Part shown: one piece after another, positions 10,667 through 20,763 of the stretch
Position numbering within the stretch: the first letter of the stretch is position 1
Layout of the letters: the number at the start of each line of letters is the position of its first letter
DNA from: Candidatus Woesearchaeota archaeon
GTDB lineage: Archaea; Nanobdellota; Nanobdellia; Woesearchaeales; GW2011-AR9
Assembly (NCBI GenBank): GCA_016179955.1
Contig: JACPCD010000009.1
Span: forward strand, 1 to 33,922
DNA length: 33,922 bases
Direction: 5' to 3'
Notes under the pieces: model-generated
What the model was told of the DNA's origin: nothing
Seen by the model: the letters and a program-made list of their open reading frames with translations, nothing else
Database searches by the model: none
Program-made: the position numbers and the translations under genes

Positions 10667-11116
10667 TCAAACAATCTTTTTATCCATCCACTTATACTGG
10701 TGCCCCTCCTGAAATCCTTGTTTCTTCAAGAAAGAGACCATCTCTCCTTTCCCTTCCACGTTCGCCCAGCCATACAGATGGGTAATGCCTAACTGGACTA
10801 GTCTCTTGGTACAATCCAAATATAGCTGTTGGCCGAGGCCCTGCCGCCGATATGCTGGAGCGATGATCAGATACACCAAGCAAGCATATTTATGTTTAAA
10901 GGGGCGTTCGGCATCCTTAGCATTGGCGTAGATGAAGCCGACTATCCTCCCCTGCTCTTCCGCCAATAAAAATATCCCTTCCGGATTGCGGATGGACCAT
11001 TTGAATTCATCTGTGTCCATAAACTCTTCAACTGTACTTACGCGCAGTTCGGGGGCATCTTTTCCAAGACTATACAATTCTTCAAAATCTTCAATGGAGG
11101 CGGGACGGATGTCCAT
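10667..11116 (-). CDS. GNAT-family N-acetyltransferase
   Basis: MDIRPASIEDFEELYSLG and LIIAPAYRRQGLGQQLY (acetyl-CoA loop). The ORF extends to 11170; ATG 11116 is preferred. Confidence 0.85.
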   Translation of the reverse strand: MDIRPASIEDFEELYSLGKDAPELRVSTVEEFMDTDEFKWSIRNPEGIFLLAEEQGRIVGFIYANAKDAERPFKHKYACLVYLIIAPAYRRQGLGQQLYLDCTKRLVQLGITHLYGWANVEGKGEMVSFLKKQGFQEGHQYKWMDKKIV

Positions 11117-11260
11117 GGGGGAGGTTTTGTTGGTGGGGTATAAAATTATTTTGTTTGCGGAGTATAGCACTCACGGTAGTATGTGGCGGAATAACTGATA
11201 CTATTACTCCTAATTTCCAAAAACAAACACCTTTATATACCTCTAAAATTTAACTAGGGC

Positions 11261-11998
11261 ATGGTCAGCCGCCGAGAACTACGAGCTCGAGTCCAGGATT
11301 TCTTTACCTTTAGCCGGCAGGAAATAACCGGCTTGGTCTTTGCGATTCTTATTACCACCTTCATCTTCTCCTTTCGCGACTGGGGCGAAGAACAGTTCGA
11401 AGCAGCAATTGGTTTGCAGCATTTTGTCCTGGTCCTGTTAATAGTTCTGGTGAGCGTGCTCTTCCGCATTTCCTGCCAGAAAATCTATGGCTTAGCCGAA
11501 GGGTATAACGCCGAATTTAAAGTGTGGTGGGCAGGCTTGGCTATTGCCTTAGTGCTTGCTTTTATCAGCAATGGCCGGCTTTCAGTCGTGTTCATTGGCA
11601 CCATGTCCGTGGCGTTTATGGTCAAGCAGCGCCTGGGTGAATTCCGGTATGGTTTCTCCTATTGGAATAACGGGGTGATTGCCTATTGGGGCATCTTGGG
11701 AAGCGTCATTATGGCCATCCTGTTTGCTCTCGGCCTTTATTTCCTGCCGCAAAGCTACTTTTTTTATAAGGGACTCATCTTCAATCTCATTATGGCGCTC
11801 TCTTCCCTGGTGCCCCTGCCGCAACTGGACGGGTTACAGGTTTTTTTTGGCTCCCGGGCATTGTATTTCATTGCCCTGGGCTTAGTGCTCCTGACGGGAG
11901 TGCTGCTGCTCAGCCGGACGGCGCTGGGGCTGGTACTCGCGGTTTTTGTGGGCGTCGTGTATGGGGTTATCTATTATTTAATAGGTTCAGAAAAATAA
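11261..11998 (+). CDS. Multi-spanning membrane protein related to site-2 protease (M50), apparently lacking HExxH
   Basis: Hydrophobic segments, YNAEFKVWWAGL and PLPQLDGLQVFFGSR resemble M50-family positions. Confidence 0.55.
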   Translation: MVSRRELRARVQDFFTFSRQEITGLVFAILITTFIFSFRDWGEEQFEAAIGLQHFVLVLLIVLVSVLFRISCQKIYGLAEGYNAEFKVWWAGLAIALVLAFISNGRLSVVFIGTMSVAFMVKQRLGEFRYGFSYWNNGVIAYWGILGSVIMAILFALGLYFLPQSYFFYKGLIFNLIMALSSLVPLPQLDGLQVFFGSRALYFIALGLVLLTGVLLLSRTALGLVLAVFVGVVYGVIYYLIGSEK

Positions 11999-12012
11999 CA
12001 AGAGGCGAGACT

Positions 12013-12354
12013 ATGATTAAATGGGATGAAGATTGGGCGGAAACGGTTACGTTATTTTTTGCGGTGCTGGGGTTTATTCTCTCAGTTACACTCCAAAGCG
12101 CGCTCTTTAGTTATATTTCCATTATCTTAGCGGGCTTTATTGCCGGCAGGTCATTCTACATCCGCCGCTTCCGCGAGCCCATTCTTCCTTTTGTTTTTAT
12201 TATCCTGGGCTTTTTAGTTGGCTATTTAGCGGGAAGCTTTTGGGTCAGCAGAGCCTGGTTGTTAGTGGCTTTTGCCCTCAGTTTTGCACTCTCGTATTAC
12301 CTGCACCTGAAAAAGATATTCGTCATATTTAAAAGCCAGCGCTTCATTAAATAA
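12013..12354 (+). CDS. Small integral membrane protein, hypothetical
   Basis: 113 aa with several hydrophobic helices, in tight linkage with its neighbours. Confidence 0.65.
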   Translation: MIKWDEDWAETVTLFFAVLGFILSVTLQSALFSYISIILAGFIAGRSFYIRRFREPILPFVFIILGFLVGYLAGSFWVSRAWLLVAFALSFALSYYLHLKKIFVIFKSQRFIK

Positions 12355-12356
12355 GA

Positions 12357-13223
12357 ATGAAAGATCAAACGAAATCGTACCTCTACGCATTTTTTGCAGT
12401 CATTTTATGGGGTTCTGTTCCGGCCATCACCAAACTTACCTTAAAGAATCTTGATTTTTTTCAAGTTACAACCTACTCTTTGTTTTTTTCTGCGTTAGTA
12501 ATGTTGGTCATCGTTTATCTTCAGAAGAAAATATCCCTCTTTAAGAAATACACTCCCAAAGATTACTTCCACATGATTCTCTTGGGTTCTTTTGGTATTT
12601 TTGTCACGTATGTTCTTTACTTTGGTGGAATTAATTATGCGCCCGCAGCCGACGCCCAAATCCTTAATAATATGTGGCAGATTTTTGCGATTATTGGTGC
12701 ATTTTTTTTCTTAAAAGAACAAATAACCACTACAAAAATTATTGCCTTATTGTTAGGTTTTGCTGGCGCATATATCGTAATCACTAAATTTTCGTTCCAG
12801 GGGTTAAACCCCGTTTATGCTTGGGGCTATGCACTTGCCGTAGGCTCCGCATTCACTGAAGGACTATTTACCATTTTAGGGAAAAAGTATCATTACGAAA
12901 CGTGGACCAGCATGGTGGTGTACTTTATTTCTTCTTTTGTATTAATTCTCATAACCACCTGGCTATTTTCGAGGTTGGTCGTGCCTTCCTTGATGGATTT
13001 AATGGGCGTGGCGTATTTAGGGATATTTGGAATTGCATTACCCTTTACTTTTATGTTTAGAGCAATGAAATTGGGTGATACTGCCAAAGCCACCTCCATC
13101 GGTTTTCTGAGTCCTTTCTTAGCACTCGTCTTTATTTCTTTTATTTTAGGCGATACCATAGTGCTTCCTCAGATCGTAGGATTGCTCTTCATTGTGGGGG
13201 GGATTTTAATCCAGAATAAATGA
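12357..13223 (+). CDS. EamA/DMT-superfamily transporter
   Basis: Ten-helix-like profile; FAVILWGSVPAITKL and GFLSPFLALVFISFILGD are typical of EamA repeats. Confidence 0.85.
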   Translation: MKDQTKSYLYAFFAVILWGSVPAITKLTLKNLDFFQVTTYSLFFSALVMLVIVYLQKKISLFKKYTPKDYFHMILLGSFGIFVTYVLYFGGINYAPAADAQILNNMWQIFAIIGAFFFLKEQITTTKIIALLLGFAGAYIVITKFSFQGLNPVYAWGYALAVGSAFTEGLFTILGKKYHYETWTSMVVYFISSFVLILITTWLFSRLVVPSLMDLMGVAYLGIFGIALPFTFMFRAMKLGDTAKATSIGFLSPFLALVFISFILGDTIVLPQIVGLLFIVGGILIQNK

Positions 13224-13230
13224 CCTATAG

Positions 13231-13271
13231 CGAAGGACATAAATAATCATACAAAATAGTTATGTCCTTCG
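13231..13271. repeat. Perfect 12-bp inverted repeat (hairpin)
   Basis: CGAAGGACATAA (13231-13242) and TTATGTCCTTCG (13260-13271), 17-nt loop. Confidence 0.8.
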
Positions 13272-13274
13272 GGA

Positions 13275-13318
13275 TATAATAAGTGACAGTTGTATAAATA
13301 TTTAGGTCACTTACTATA
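13275..13318. promoter_or_regulatory. Palindrome enclosing a TATA-like element
   Basis: TATAaTAAGTGAC (13275-13287) and GTCACTTAcTATA (13306-13318), with TATAAATATTTA in the loop. Confidence 0.55.
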
Positions 13319-13411
13319 AATCGTGAAAAACTAGAGTCGGAGTATCCTTTCGTGATCCTAACTACCAAATTACACAAGTTTTAAAAAGCAGGCGTATCTC
13401 TGAGATATAAA

Positions 13412-13960
13412 ATGGTCTCTACAACCGTATGGATTGTTATTGCAGCAGTGGTAGTATTATTTCTCATCTATCTCTACAACAGCCTCATTCGCCTGCGGAT
13501 GCGGGTCAATAATGCCTGGTCGCAGATTGACGTGCAGTTGAAGCGAAGGTATGATTTAATCCCTAATTTAATTGAGGCCGTCAAGGGGTATATGAAACAC
13601 GAAAAAGGCGTGCTGGAAAATGTGACCAAGATGCGGGCTTCGTTAGTCAGTGGGACCATGCAGGACAAAGCGAAAGCATCTAATCAGATCACGGAGGCCC
13701 TGAAATCTATTTTTGCCGTGGCGGAAAGTTATCCGCAGCTCAAAGCCAGTGAAAATTTCAAGCAATTGCAGGAAGAGTTATCCGGCACGGAATCCAAGAT
13801 TGCCTATGCCCGGCAGTTTTACAATGATTCGGTGATGGAGTACAACCAGGCCATTCAGGTCTTTCCCAAGAACATTTTTGCCAAGCTCTTTGCCTTCCAT
13901 CAGCGGGAGTTCTTTGAAACGAAAGGCAAGGAACGAGAAAACGTGAAAGTGTCTTTCTAG
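13412..13960 (+). CDS. lemA: LemA family protein
   Basis: [54 protein letters not shown] is the LemA signature. Confidence 0.95.
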   Translation: MVSTTVWIVIAAVVVLFLIYLYNSLIRLRMRVNNAWSQIDVQLKRRYDLIPNLIEAVKGYMKHEKGVLENVTKMRASLVSGTMQDKAKASNQITEALKSIFAVAESYPQLKASENFKQLQEELSGTESKIAYARQFYNDSVMEYNQAIQVFPKNIFAKLFAFHQREFFETKGKERENVKVSF

Positions 13961-13964
13961 GACC

Positions 13965-14864
13965 ATGAGCTTTTATGATGAAATCGGCGCCAATAAGCGC
14001 AAATCGTACCTGTTAATCTTCTTCTTTTTTGGCGTGGTGGTCTGTTTGGGGCTATTGCTGGGGCTGCTGTACGGGAACAGCTATGGGGGATTACTGGTTG
14101 CGGCCATCGTGGGCGTGGTTTATTTTCTCTTTAGTTATTATGCCGGGTCTTCGGCAATCCTGGCCATGAGCAGGGCGAAAGAAGCGACCAAACCAGAGTA
14201 TACACAGCTGATCAATGCGGTGGAAAGCCTGGCCATTGCTGCCGGATTGCCCATGCCTAAGGTGTATGTCATTGATGATTCGGCGTTGAATGCCTTTGCC
14301 ACCGGCAGAGATCCGAAACATGCGTCCATTACTGTAACCACTGGTCTTTTGCAGAAGATGAATAAGTTGGAATTGGAAGGGGTTCTTGCTCATGAGATGT
14401 CGCATATCAAGAACTTTGACATTCGGGTGATGATGTTAGCGGCAGTGATGGTAGGGTTGACGGTATTGTTGTCTGATTTCATCTTACGCAGCTTTTTGTG
14501 GGGCGGTAAAGGCGGCAATCGGGAGCACAATCAACTGTCTATCATTTTTATCGTGCTGGGGCTGGTGTTAGCAATCTTGGCACCGTTGGTTGGAGAGCTG
14601 ATTAAATTAGCCATTTCCCGCAAGCGGGAGTTTCTGGCGGACGCTTCTGGTGCGATGTTGACCAGATATCCGCAGGGGTTAGCGGATGCGTTGCAGAAGA
14701 TAAAAGGCGATCCAGATCCTTTGGTAGATACGGCGAATAAGGCGACTGCTCACTTGTTTATCTCTACGCCATTCCGGAAGAAAAAAGGAACATCGTTTTT
14801 ACAGAATTTATTTTCCACTCATCCACCCTTAGAAGAAAGGATTAGGAAGTTGAAGGGGATGTGA
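13965..14864 (+). CDS. htpX: HtpX-like M48 metalloprotease
   Basis: VLAHEMSHIKNFD (HExxH), REFLADASGAMLTRYP, THPPLEERIRKL. Confidence 0.94.
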   Translation: MSFYDEIGANKRKSYLLIFFFFGVVVCLGLLLGLLYGNSYGGLLVAAIVGVVYFLFSYYAGSSAILAMSRAKEATKPEYTQLINAVESLAIAAGLPMPKVYVIDDSALNAFATGRDPKHASITVTTGLLQKMNKLELEGVLAHEMSHIKNFDIRVMMLAAVMVGLTVLLSDFILRSFLWGGKGGNREHNQLSIIFIVLGLVLAILAPLVGELIKLAISRKREFLADASGAMLTRYPQGLADALQKIKGDPDPLVDTANKATAHLFISTPFRKKKGTSFLQNLFSTHPPLEERIRKLKGM

Positions 14865-14966
14865 ATAAACTCTCACTCCTATTATTTTCAATGAAAAGTT
14901 TATAAAGTAAATCAATTTTTAGTAAGTTGGGGTTGGTTCTGATGTTTTAAACAGCGAGGGATAAAC

Positions 14967-15302
14967 ATGGTACGATTAAATACAAAATTGGATGGGCTTC
15001 TTGTCGAAGGAATGCCTACTGACTATCAACTCAGAAAATTAGTAAAAGATCAGTCTGCCGATATCTTCTATGCATTTGCTTCAATTGAGAGAGCTAGTTG
15101 TCGTCTGTATGTTGGCCCTAAAAATAAATTAGAAGAAGTACAGGTGAAAGAAATAAGCAATCTAAGAGATGGGGGGACCATCCTCGTTGGGTTCAACCTC
15201 GAAGGGAAAGTTGGTGAATTATCTTTCCCTCCAAAATATAGGGATCCAGCGACAGTTAAATATCAAGGAAGATCCCGGATCGAACTCCAACGAATAATTT
15301 AA
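14967..15302 (+). CDS. Hypothetical protein, 111 aa
   Basis: Intact ORF with an upstream TATA-like sequence. Confidence 0.55.
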   Translation: MVRLNTKLDGLLVEGMPTDYQLRKLVKDQSADIFYAFASIERASCRLYVGPKNKLEEVQVKEISNLRDGGTILVGFNLEGKVGELSFPPKYRDPATVKYQGRSRIELQRII

Positions 15303-15342
15303 ATTTTTTAATTAATTTTTCTGTAATTATTAAGAATGGGGT

Positions 15343-18036
15343 TCACAATTCTTTTAGTTTCTCCAGCCCCTTCTTGAAAAACTCTTTCTTCTCCGGTATG
15401 GCAAACGGCGAACCGCCCCCATGCCACGTAAATCGTGGGCGCATCTGCACCGGGAAAATACGTTCATTGGCATCATCAAAAATAACCGCTGCACCTTGCA
15501 CCCGGGGCAGGAAATCTATCTCTTGCTCTAATCCGTGGCGCATGTAACTTTGGGTGAGCATCCCTAAAGCGTCTACATCCATTCTCGCCGTAAGCCGATG
15601 GGCGATGACTGTGTCAGCCTGCGTCAGTACATCCGTATGAATCTTTCCCGGCTGTTGTGACGCAAGTATAAGTGAAATTCCCGGCTGACGGCCTTCTCGA
15701 AGTATAGTAATTAACGCATTCGTGGCCGCAGTTTTCCCTTCTTTTGGCAATAATTCATGACAATTATGGACAATGAAGCCGTCAGCAACAAAATTATGTA
15801 CTTTATCAACGGAAATGTCAAAAACTGGTTCTGCCTTTTTCTTGATTTTTGAGAGTATATTTTCATAGAGAATGTTGTTCTTAACTCTGGATTCATTCCA
15901 AACATCAAAATCTGAAAATGACCAGCACAGTTTAGTTCCTCGCCCATGATAAATCCAATCTCTTACTTGCCAAGCTTGGATACCTAATTTTCTGGCAATC
16001 TTAATTTTACCCCAACCTGTCTCTTTTCTAATTTTAAGTGCTTTCAGGCGTAATTGTTCTCGTTCTTTTAAGGTATGTTGCCTCGCTTTAAGATACAAAA
16101 GCCATTTATTGCCTTTTATCTCTTTCTCCGTACAATACCTGTAACCAACCGTTTCAAGAAATTTGATGGTGTTTTCTACATTTTTAGCAAGAGTAATCTG
16201 AAACTTAATCGATGCTGTTCCATCTTTCCTAAGGTTGCCTCCATTTTTTCTCTCACTCGCGTTGCTTACTTTCACCCCAATATCTTCTAATAAAAATTTA
16301 ATTTGCCTTGCATACTGCTCACCATTCGACCTGAGTGTGCTTGCTTTGTTAAATGTTAACCTAATGGCGTTAAAATCCCCCCCCCATTTTTTTGATTGAG
16401 ATGGAGCCACACCATCTGCTCCAAACAAAGCTGCCAAAAATTCTGCCTTTTCTAGTTTAGATGCGCCCATAAGCCATTTTGGGATTAGAACTTTAGTATT
16501 GGTTTTGCTTCCTATAGGAATACTCAATTCAGAAAAAAAGTTAAAAACTTTTGTGCCGGCTCCTACAGAATGCGAGGTGCCTTCTACAATTGCTTCTTTC
16601 CCACTTACTGCTTTTATTGTTGATACTGTTTTTCTAGAATAAATCTTCGAGGAAGAGAGTCCAATTGTATGAAGATCACCCCGTATTATTTCTAAATCCT
16701 CTGGGTATCTTTTTCCACTAAATCCTGCCTGCTTTTGATTGGCACTTAACCATCCATCCCCATAAAGATGCCCAACTAATCTCGCAACGATATGTTTTCT
16801 CTCTTGAGAATAATTTAATTGCAAAGGTGTTCCTATTTCCTCAGCAATTTGAGCTTCTTTGAATCCATCGGCGGTTAGAATTTTATGCTCTGGCGTACAT
16901 TTTATTTTTCTACCAGTTTCTGTTGTAAGTTCAATTATATTTTTTACACCTTTTTTATAGACTTTAGTAATCGGAAAAAAACCAACTTTTTTTTGAGAAA
17001 GGTCATAGCCTAACACTTTTAATTGTGTAGTCGGCATCCATTGATTGATGATTTGACCTATTTTTATTTTACCTCTACTAGTGGTTATGGATGAAGAATA
17101 TGGAAGACATTCGTCAATCCCCAGCCACACTAACGGCTCGTCCAGTTTCTCTTCCACTTCTTTGGAAAAGTAATGCATGGCTGCATCCACGGTTTTGAAC
17201 TCTTCTGTCTTTCTGGTCAACATACGCTGGTTGAACAAGGTGCGGGCAATTAAGCCTACCACTAATGCTTTGATGTCCCAGCCCGAGCCCATGGTAGCAT
17301 ACGGACTGACGTCTAACACCGTTACTTGTCCTCGGGCGACGATATCTTTCAACGGCGTTCCTTCTGCCGAGAAGATTTCCCATCCTTTTGCTTTCTTGAA
17401 TTCATTGAGGACGATATGATTTACGATGGGGTCACTTTCTGTATCTTGATGCACGGCATCGAGCAGTGTATCTAACGAATAACTTGTTTTCTTTCGTCCC
17501 AGCTCCTGGACTATCCTCGTAATTAACACGCCTTCGGCGGAGTTCTGGTCGATGGAAAAGACCGTGCACCAGTCTTCTGGATTGACGTCCAGAGGCCGGA
17601 TGGAAAACGGGAAGTCGGTAGGAATTCCCTGTTCTTTGTATTGGTAATAAAAACCAGTAGGGGTATAGATCTTCACATCCAGTGGTTTTGCCTCTATGCC
17701 CCATTGTTTCAGTAATTCCGCATCCTGAAAGTTGGGGTATTTCATGGTCCAGTAAATACCCATCGTATCTAATAGGATGATGGAAAGGTTTTGTTTGATC
17801 TCTTGAGGTAAATCGGCGATGCCTTCGGCAATGGCGCCCAGCGAGTAGGATTTTCCCGATCCTCTCTTGCCTACAATAAACACTACATGCGACCCCGCCA
17901 CATCCAAATAGACGGGATTCGAAAGCGACGTGGTCTGCCCCATCTTGATGTACTGTTTGCCCATCAGAATGGTGCCTTCTTTTCCGTACTTTTCGAGGTC
18001 TTTCTTGCTTCGGCCGATGACGACATCAAACACCAT
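15343..18036 (-). CDS. herA: HerA-like ATPase precursor with intein (897 aa; extein about 448 aa)
   Basis: Walker A VGKRGSGKSYSLG, Walker B LVWLGIDE split by the intein, then CHELLPKEGKTAATNALITILREGRQPGISLILASQQP. Confidence 0.92.
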   Translation of the reverse strand: MVFDVVIGRSKKDLEKYGKEGTILMGKQYIKMGQTTSLSNPVYLDVAGSHVVFIVGKRGSGKSYSLGAIAEGIADLPQEIKQNLSIILLDTMGIYWTMKYPNFQDAELLKQWGIEAKPLDVKIYTPTGFYYQYKEQGIPTDFPFSIRPLDVNPEDWCTVFSIDQNSAEGVLITRIVQELGRKKTSYSLDTLLDAVHQDTESDPIVNHIVLNEFKKAKGWEIFSAEGTPLKDIVARGQVTVLDVSPYATMGSGWDIKALVVGLIARTLFNQRMLTRKTEEFKTVDAAMHYFSKEVEEKLDEPLVWLGIDECLPYSSSITTSRGKIKIGQIINQWMPTTQLKVLGYDLSQKKVGFFPITKVYKKGVKNIIELTTETGRKIKCTPEHKILTADGFKEAQIAEEIGTPLQLNYSQERKHIVARLVGHLYGDGWLSANQKQAGFSGKRYPEDLEIIRGDLHTIGLSSSKIYSRKTVSTIKAVSGKEAIVEGTSHSVGAGTKVFNFFSELSIPIGSKTNTKVLIPKWLMGASKLEKAEFLAALFGADGVAPSQSKKWGGDFNAIRLTFNKASTLRSNGEQYARQIKFLLEDIGVKVSNASERKNGGNLRKDGTASIKFQITLAKNVENTIKFLETVGYRYCTEKEIKGNKWLLYLKARQHTLKEREQLRLKALKIRKETGWGKIKIARKLGIQAWQVRDWIYHGRGTKLCWSFSDFDVWNESRVKNNILYENILSKIKKKAEPVFDISVDKVHNFVADGFIVHNCHELLPKEGKTAATNALITILREGRQPGISLILASQQPGKIHTDVLTQADTVIAHRLTARMDVDALGMLTQSYMRHGLEQEIDFLPRVQGAAVIFDDANERIFPVQMRPRFTWHGGGSPFAIPEKKEFFKKGLEKLKEL
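15763..17109 (-). other. LAGLIDADG-type intein in HerA (449 aa)
   Basis: Starts CLPYSSSITTSRG, block B CTPEHKIL, LVGHLYGDGWLS and LAALFGADGVAPS motifs, ends FIVHN before CHELLP. Confidence 0.95.
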
Positions 18037-18114
18037 ACGTCTTGTTAAATGAAGAGAAGATAAAAAGGTTGTGGTGGGATTATATTCTTAAATGGTTTGT
18101 GATATAAGTTGGTT

Positions 18115-18777
18115 TTATGGTGGTTGGAGTAAATCGTCAATATGGAGCCGCCTATGGTATTCCCGTAGTTTTTCCGATAATAATTTACCTAATTCCGGAA
18201 CGGCTTCTTGAACATTGGTTATACTGGCCTTTCCAGGGAACAAGATGGTGTCGGCCGTCTGGTCGCATAAATAATCTACAATAATCATCCTACTCTCGGC
18301 TAAATCTGCTGAATATATTCCGTGATGGAACAGATATCTTAGAACATCTGGTTCTGGCGGTACACTGAGTTCACAGACTTGTCTTCCCTCACTAAAAGGA
18401 ATTCCGTAGATGTCTGATAGCGTACGATTATCTCCTTGCGTGACAACTCGGTAATGGACGGGAGAGCGGTAATTCGTGCCGGTAACTGTCATTGAGCCGC
18501 TTCGGGAGACGCAGGCAAATGGCCGGGAGACATTTTCTGGTTGTGGAATGACATCCAGTAATCGAGCTGGTGTGGAGAGATCAAATTTTTCTTGGAACCA
18601 GACATTTTTGTAATGGGTTAAATCATCTCGACATTGTTCACCATCAGCCGGTCCAGAAATAGAGCATTGAGGAAGAAGATTGAGGCTGCAACGATGCGTT
18701 CGTATGTACGATGCTGATACTAACCCTCCCGCTAAAATACCCAGTCCTAATGCTCCCGCCAGTATTTCTTTAATCAC
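18115..18777 (-). CDS. Hypothetical protein with N-terminal hydrophobic anchor
   Basis: Intact 220-aa ORF overlapping the dnaG stop by 4 bp on the same strand. Confidence 0.65.
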   Translation of the reverse strand: MIKEILAGALGLGILAGGLVSASYIRTHRCSLNLLPQCSISGPADGEQCRDDLTHYKNVWFQEKFDLSTPARLLDVIPQPENVSRPFACVSRSGSMTVTGTNYRSPVHYRVVTQGDNRTLSDIYGIPFSEGRQVCELSVPPEPDVLRYLFHHGIYSADLAESRMIIVDYLCDQTADTILFPGKASITNVQEAVPELGKLLSEKLREYHRRLHIDDLLQPP

Positions 18778-20063
18778 AGCTTATCATCCGTCAGCACATT
18801 CACTTTAGACTGTTCCTGCACCTTACTGCCGGTGCCAATCAAGTAGCTGATGCCTAACTTCTCGGCAATCCGCAGTAAGTCTACGTCAATTACGCCATCC
18901 AAGGCTAAGGCATAAATGCCCCCGTTCAGGCTTTTGATAGTAGAACTTAATTCACTTAAAGGCACCTTTCCCAGTACGTTCAGCTTCTGGTCGAAAATGC
19001 ACGCTCCCCGGGTGCCAAACAAATCATCTAACGTATTTTTGAAGGTCTTCCGTTCTTCGGGAGTAAGTTTACCGCTTTCTTTGGGTGCAAATGACGGCCG
19101 AACATTCGATGTTTCTGTGGGTTTAGGATATGCCGGTCGAGGGGCCATCTCCGGACGTCGTGGCGGTAAAGGCCTTTGCATAAAATTGCGTCGGGGTTCA
19201 GCTTCTTCTTTCAACTGGCCCTGTTCGTCAATGCCTAACTCCAGTTTTGCCTGTTCCGCGGTAATGCGTCCGCGCAAGGCCTGGTGGATTTCTTTCTTGG
19301 TAATTTCCTCCACTTCCTTGCCATCGGGCGCTTTACAGACGAAATCAACGTCGGCTGTGCTGATTAATCCCCGGATAATCAAGTCTCCGCCCCGATCGCC
19401 GTCCACAAAGAGGGTAACGGTCTTCTTCTTGGTAAGGTCTTTGATGGTCTGGGGGATGGTGGTTCCATTTAAAGCAATCACATTCTTGAACCCGTTCTTC
19501 AGCAAGTTAAGGACATCGGCACGTCCTTCCACGACAATGATATCGTCACTATCATCGATGGCAGGGCCAGCAGCTAACTTGTCTCGTCCGTACTCTACTA
19601 CCTCCATCATGCGGACGGACTGAGCCACTTCATCTGCAAGCTCTTGAGAATCCGGCAGGGTCTTTTCCGTAAGATCCTTCAGCAAGGCTTTGGCACGCTC
19701 AATGACAAATTGCCGTTTGCTGATGCGGACGTCTTCGATTTTCTTGACTTCAATTTTAGCAGTACATGGGCCGATGCGCTGGATGATCTCCAGGGCGGCT
19801 GCTACAATAGCAGTTTCCGTTTTGTCCAAAGAACTGGGAATAATAATCTCTCCTTGAGTCTTGCCAGAACTGGTGTTGACGTTCACTTCAATCCGGCCGA
19901 TACGGCCGCTGCGCTGCAGTTCCCGTAGTTCCAGGTCGTTTCCTAGTAACCCCTCAGTCTGCCCGAAAATGGCGCCAATGACGTCTGGCCGGTCAACGAC
20001 ACCATCAATAAAGATGGTGGAATGAACAATGTATTTTGCTGCAACTGGACTTATTTTAGCCAT
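18774..20063 (-). CDS. dnaG: Archaeal DnaG-like primase (Toprim domain)
   Basis: SPVAAKYIVHSTIFIDGVVDRPDVIGAIFGQTEGLLG, VVEGRADVLNLLKNGFKNVIALNGTTIP, VTLFVDGDRGGDLI. Confidence 0.95.
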   Translation of the reverse strand: MAKISPVAAKYIVHSTIFIDGVVDRPDVIGAIFGQTEGLLGNDLELRELQRSGRIGRIEVNVNTSSGKTQGEIIIPSSLDKTETAIVAAALEIIQRIGPCTAKIEVKKIEDVRISKRQFVIERAKALLKDLTEKTLPDSQELADEVAQSVRMMEVVEYGRDKLAAGPAIDDSDDIIVVEGRADVLNLLKNGFKNVIALNGTTIPQTIKDLTKKKTVTLFVDGDRGGDLIIRGLISTADVDFVCKAPDGKEVEEITKKEIHQALRGRITAEQAKLELGIDEQGQLKEEAEPRRNFMQRPLPPRRPEMAPRPAYPKPTETSNVRPSFAPKESGKLTPEERKTFKNTLDDLFGTRGACIFDQKLNVLGKVPLSELSSTIKSLNGGIYALALDGVIDVDLLRIAEKLGISYLIGTGSKVQEQSKVNVLTDDKL

Positions 20064-20517
20064 AGTGTTTCCTCCGCGAGAAAGAGTACAACTGCTTACT
20101 GTTTCCGTCCACTGCTACTTACGTGATGAATGGTGTAAAGCATGATGATACTCTTTCGGTTTACTTTATCTTTGTATCCTATAGAACAATGAATTCCCTA
20201 CATCCCAATACTTATGGAACACATGAAGTGAATGATTATCCTACAGGCTGCAATTGTGAAATGAAGCCCGCTGCACTAACCCCCATGTTCATGGCTTGGC
20301 GTGTGCCGTTAACTCCCACAGGTACTCTCGTGGCGGGCTATTTTGATAGTGTAGTCTCTAGTATATAAATTGTTCGGTTTTGTATGTTTACAATATTGAA
20401 ATTTATTGAATTGCTTTCCAAAACTGGGCATTGCCGGCAGACTCATAGTTTTACATGGTGTGGTGGTTATTACATGGTTTCGAAAAATTTATATACTTTT
20501 CTAATTTTACCATGTGA

Positions 20518-20763
20518 ATGGCCATAGAATTAGAGGTAGGAACTGCAACGATAACTTCGAAGAATATGATAGTGATACCTAAAAAGGCCCGAGAGAAATT
20601 TAACCTTCAGGAAGGGCAGAAGTTGAAAGTGTTTGTGGGAGAGCATGAGGTGATTCTTTCACCCTTTTTATCACTGGATCAGCTCTGCGGTATTTTGAAA
20701 GGGCCGCAAACTGCTGAGGAATTAGTCAAAGAAGGCAGAAAAAATATAAGCAGGTATGATTAA
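20518..20763 (+). CDS. AbrB-family antitoxin (VapB-like)
   Basis: ATITSKNMIVIPKKAREKFNLQEGQKLKVFVGEHEVIL. The downstream PIN gene starts at the next base. Confidence 0.88.
   Translation: MAIELEVGTATITSKNMIVIPKKAREKFNLQEGQKLKVFVGEHEVILSPFLSLDQLCGILKGPQTAEELVKEGRKNISRYD

Noticed and set aside
20265-20339. Possible tRNA with a 7-bp acceptor stem
   Set aside because: No T-loop TTC, no D-arm or anticodon-arm consensus on either strand.
20123-20368. 81-aa forward ORF in the dnaG-vapB intergenic region
   Set aside because: Composition not convincing, no promoter spacing or family match; overlaps the hairpin region.
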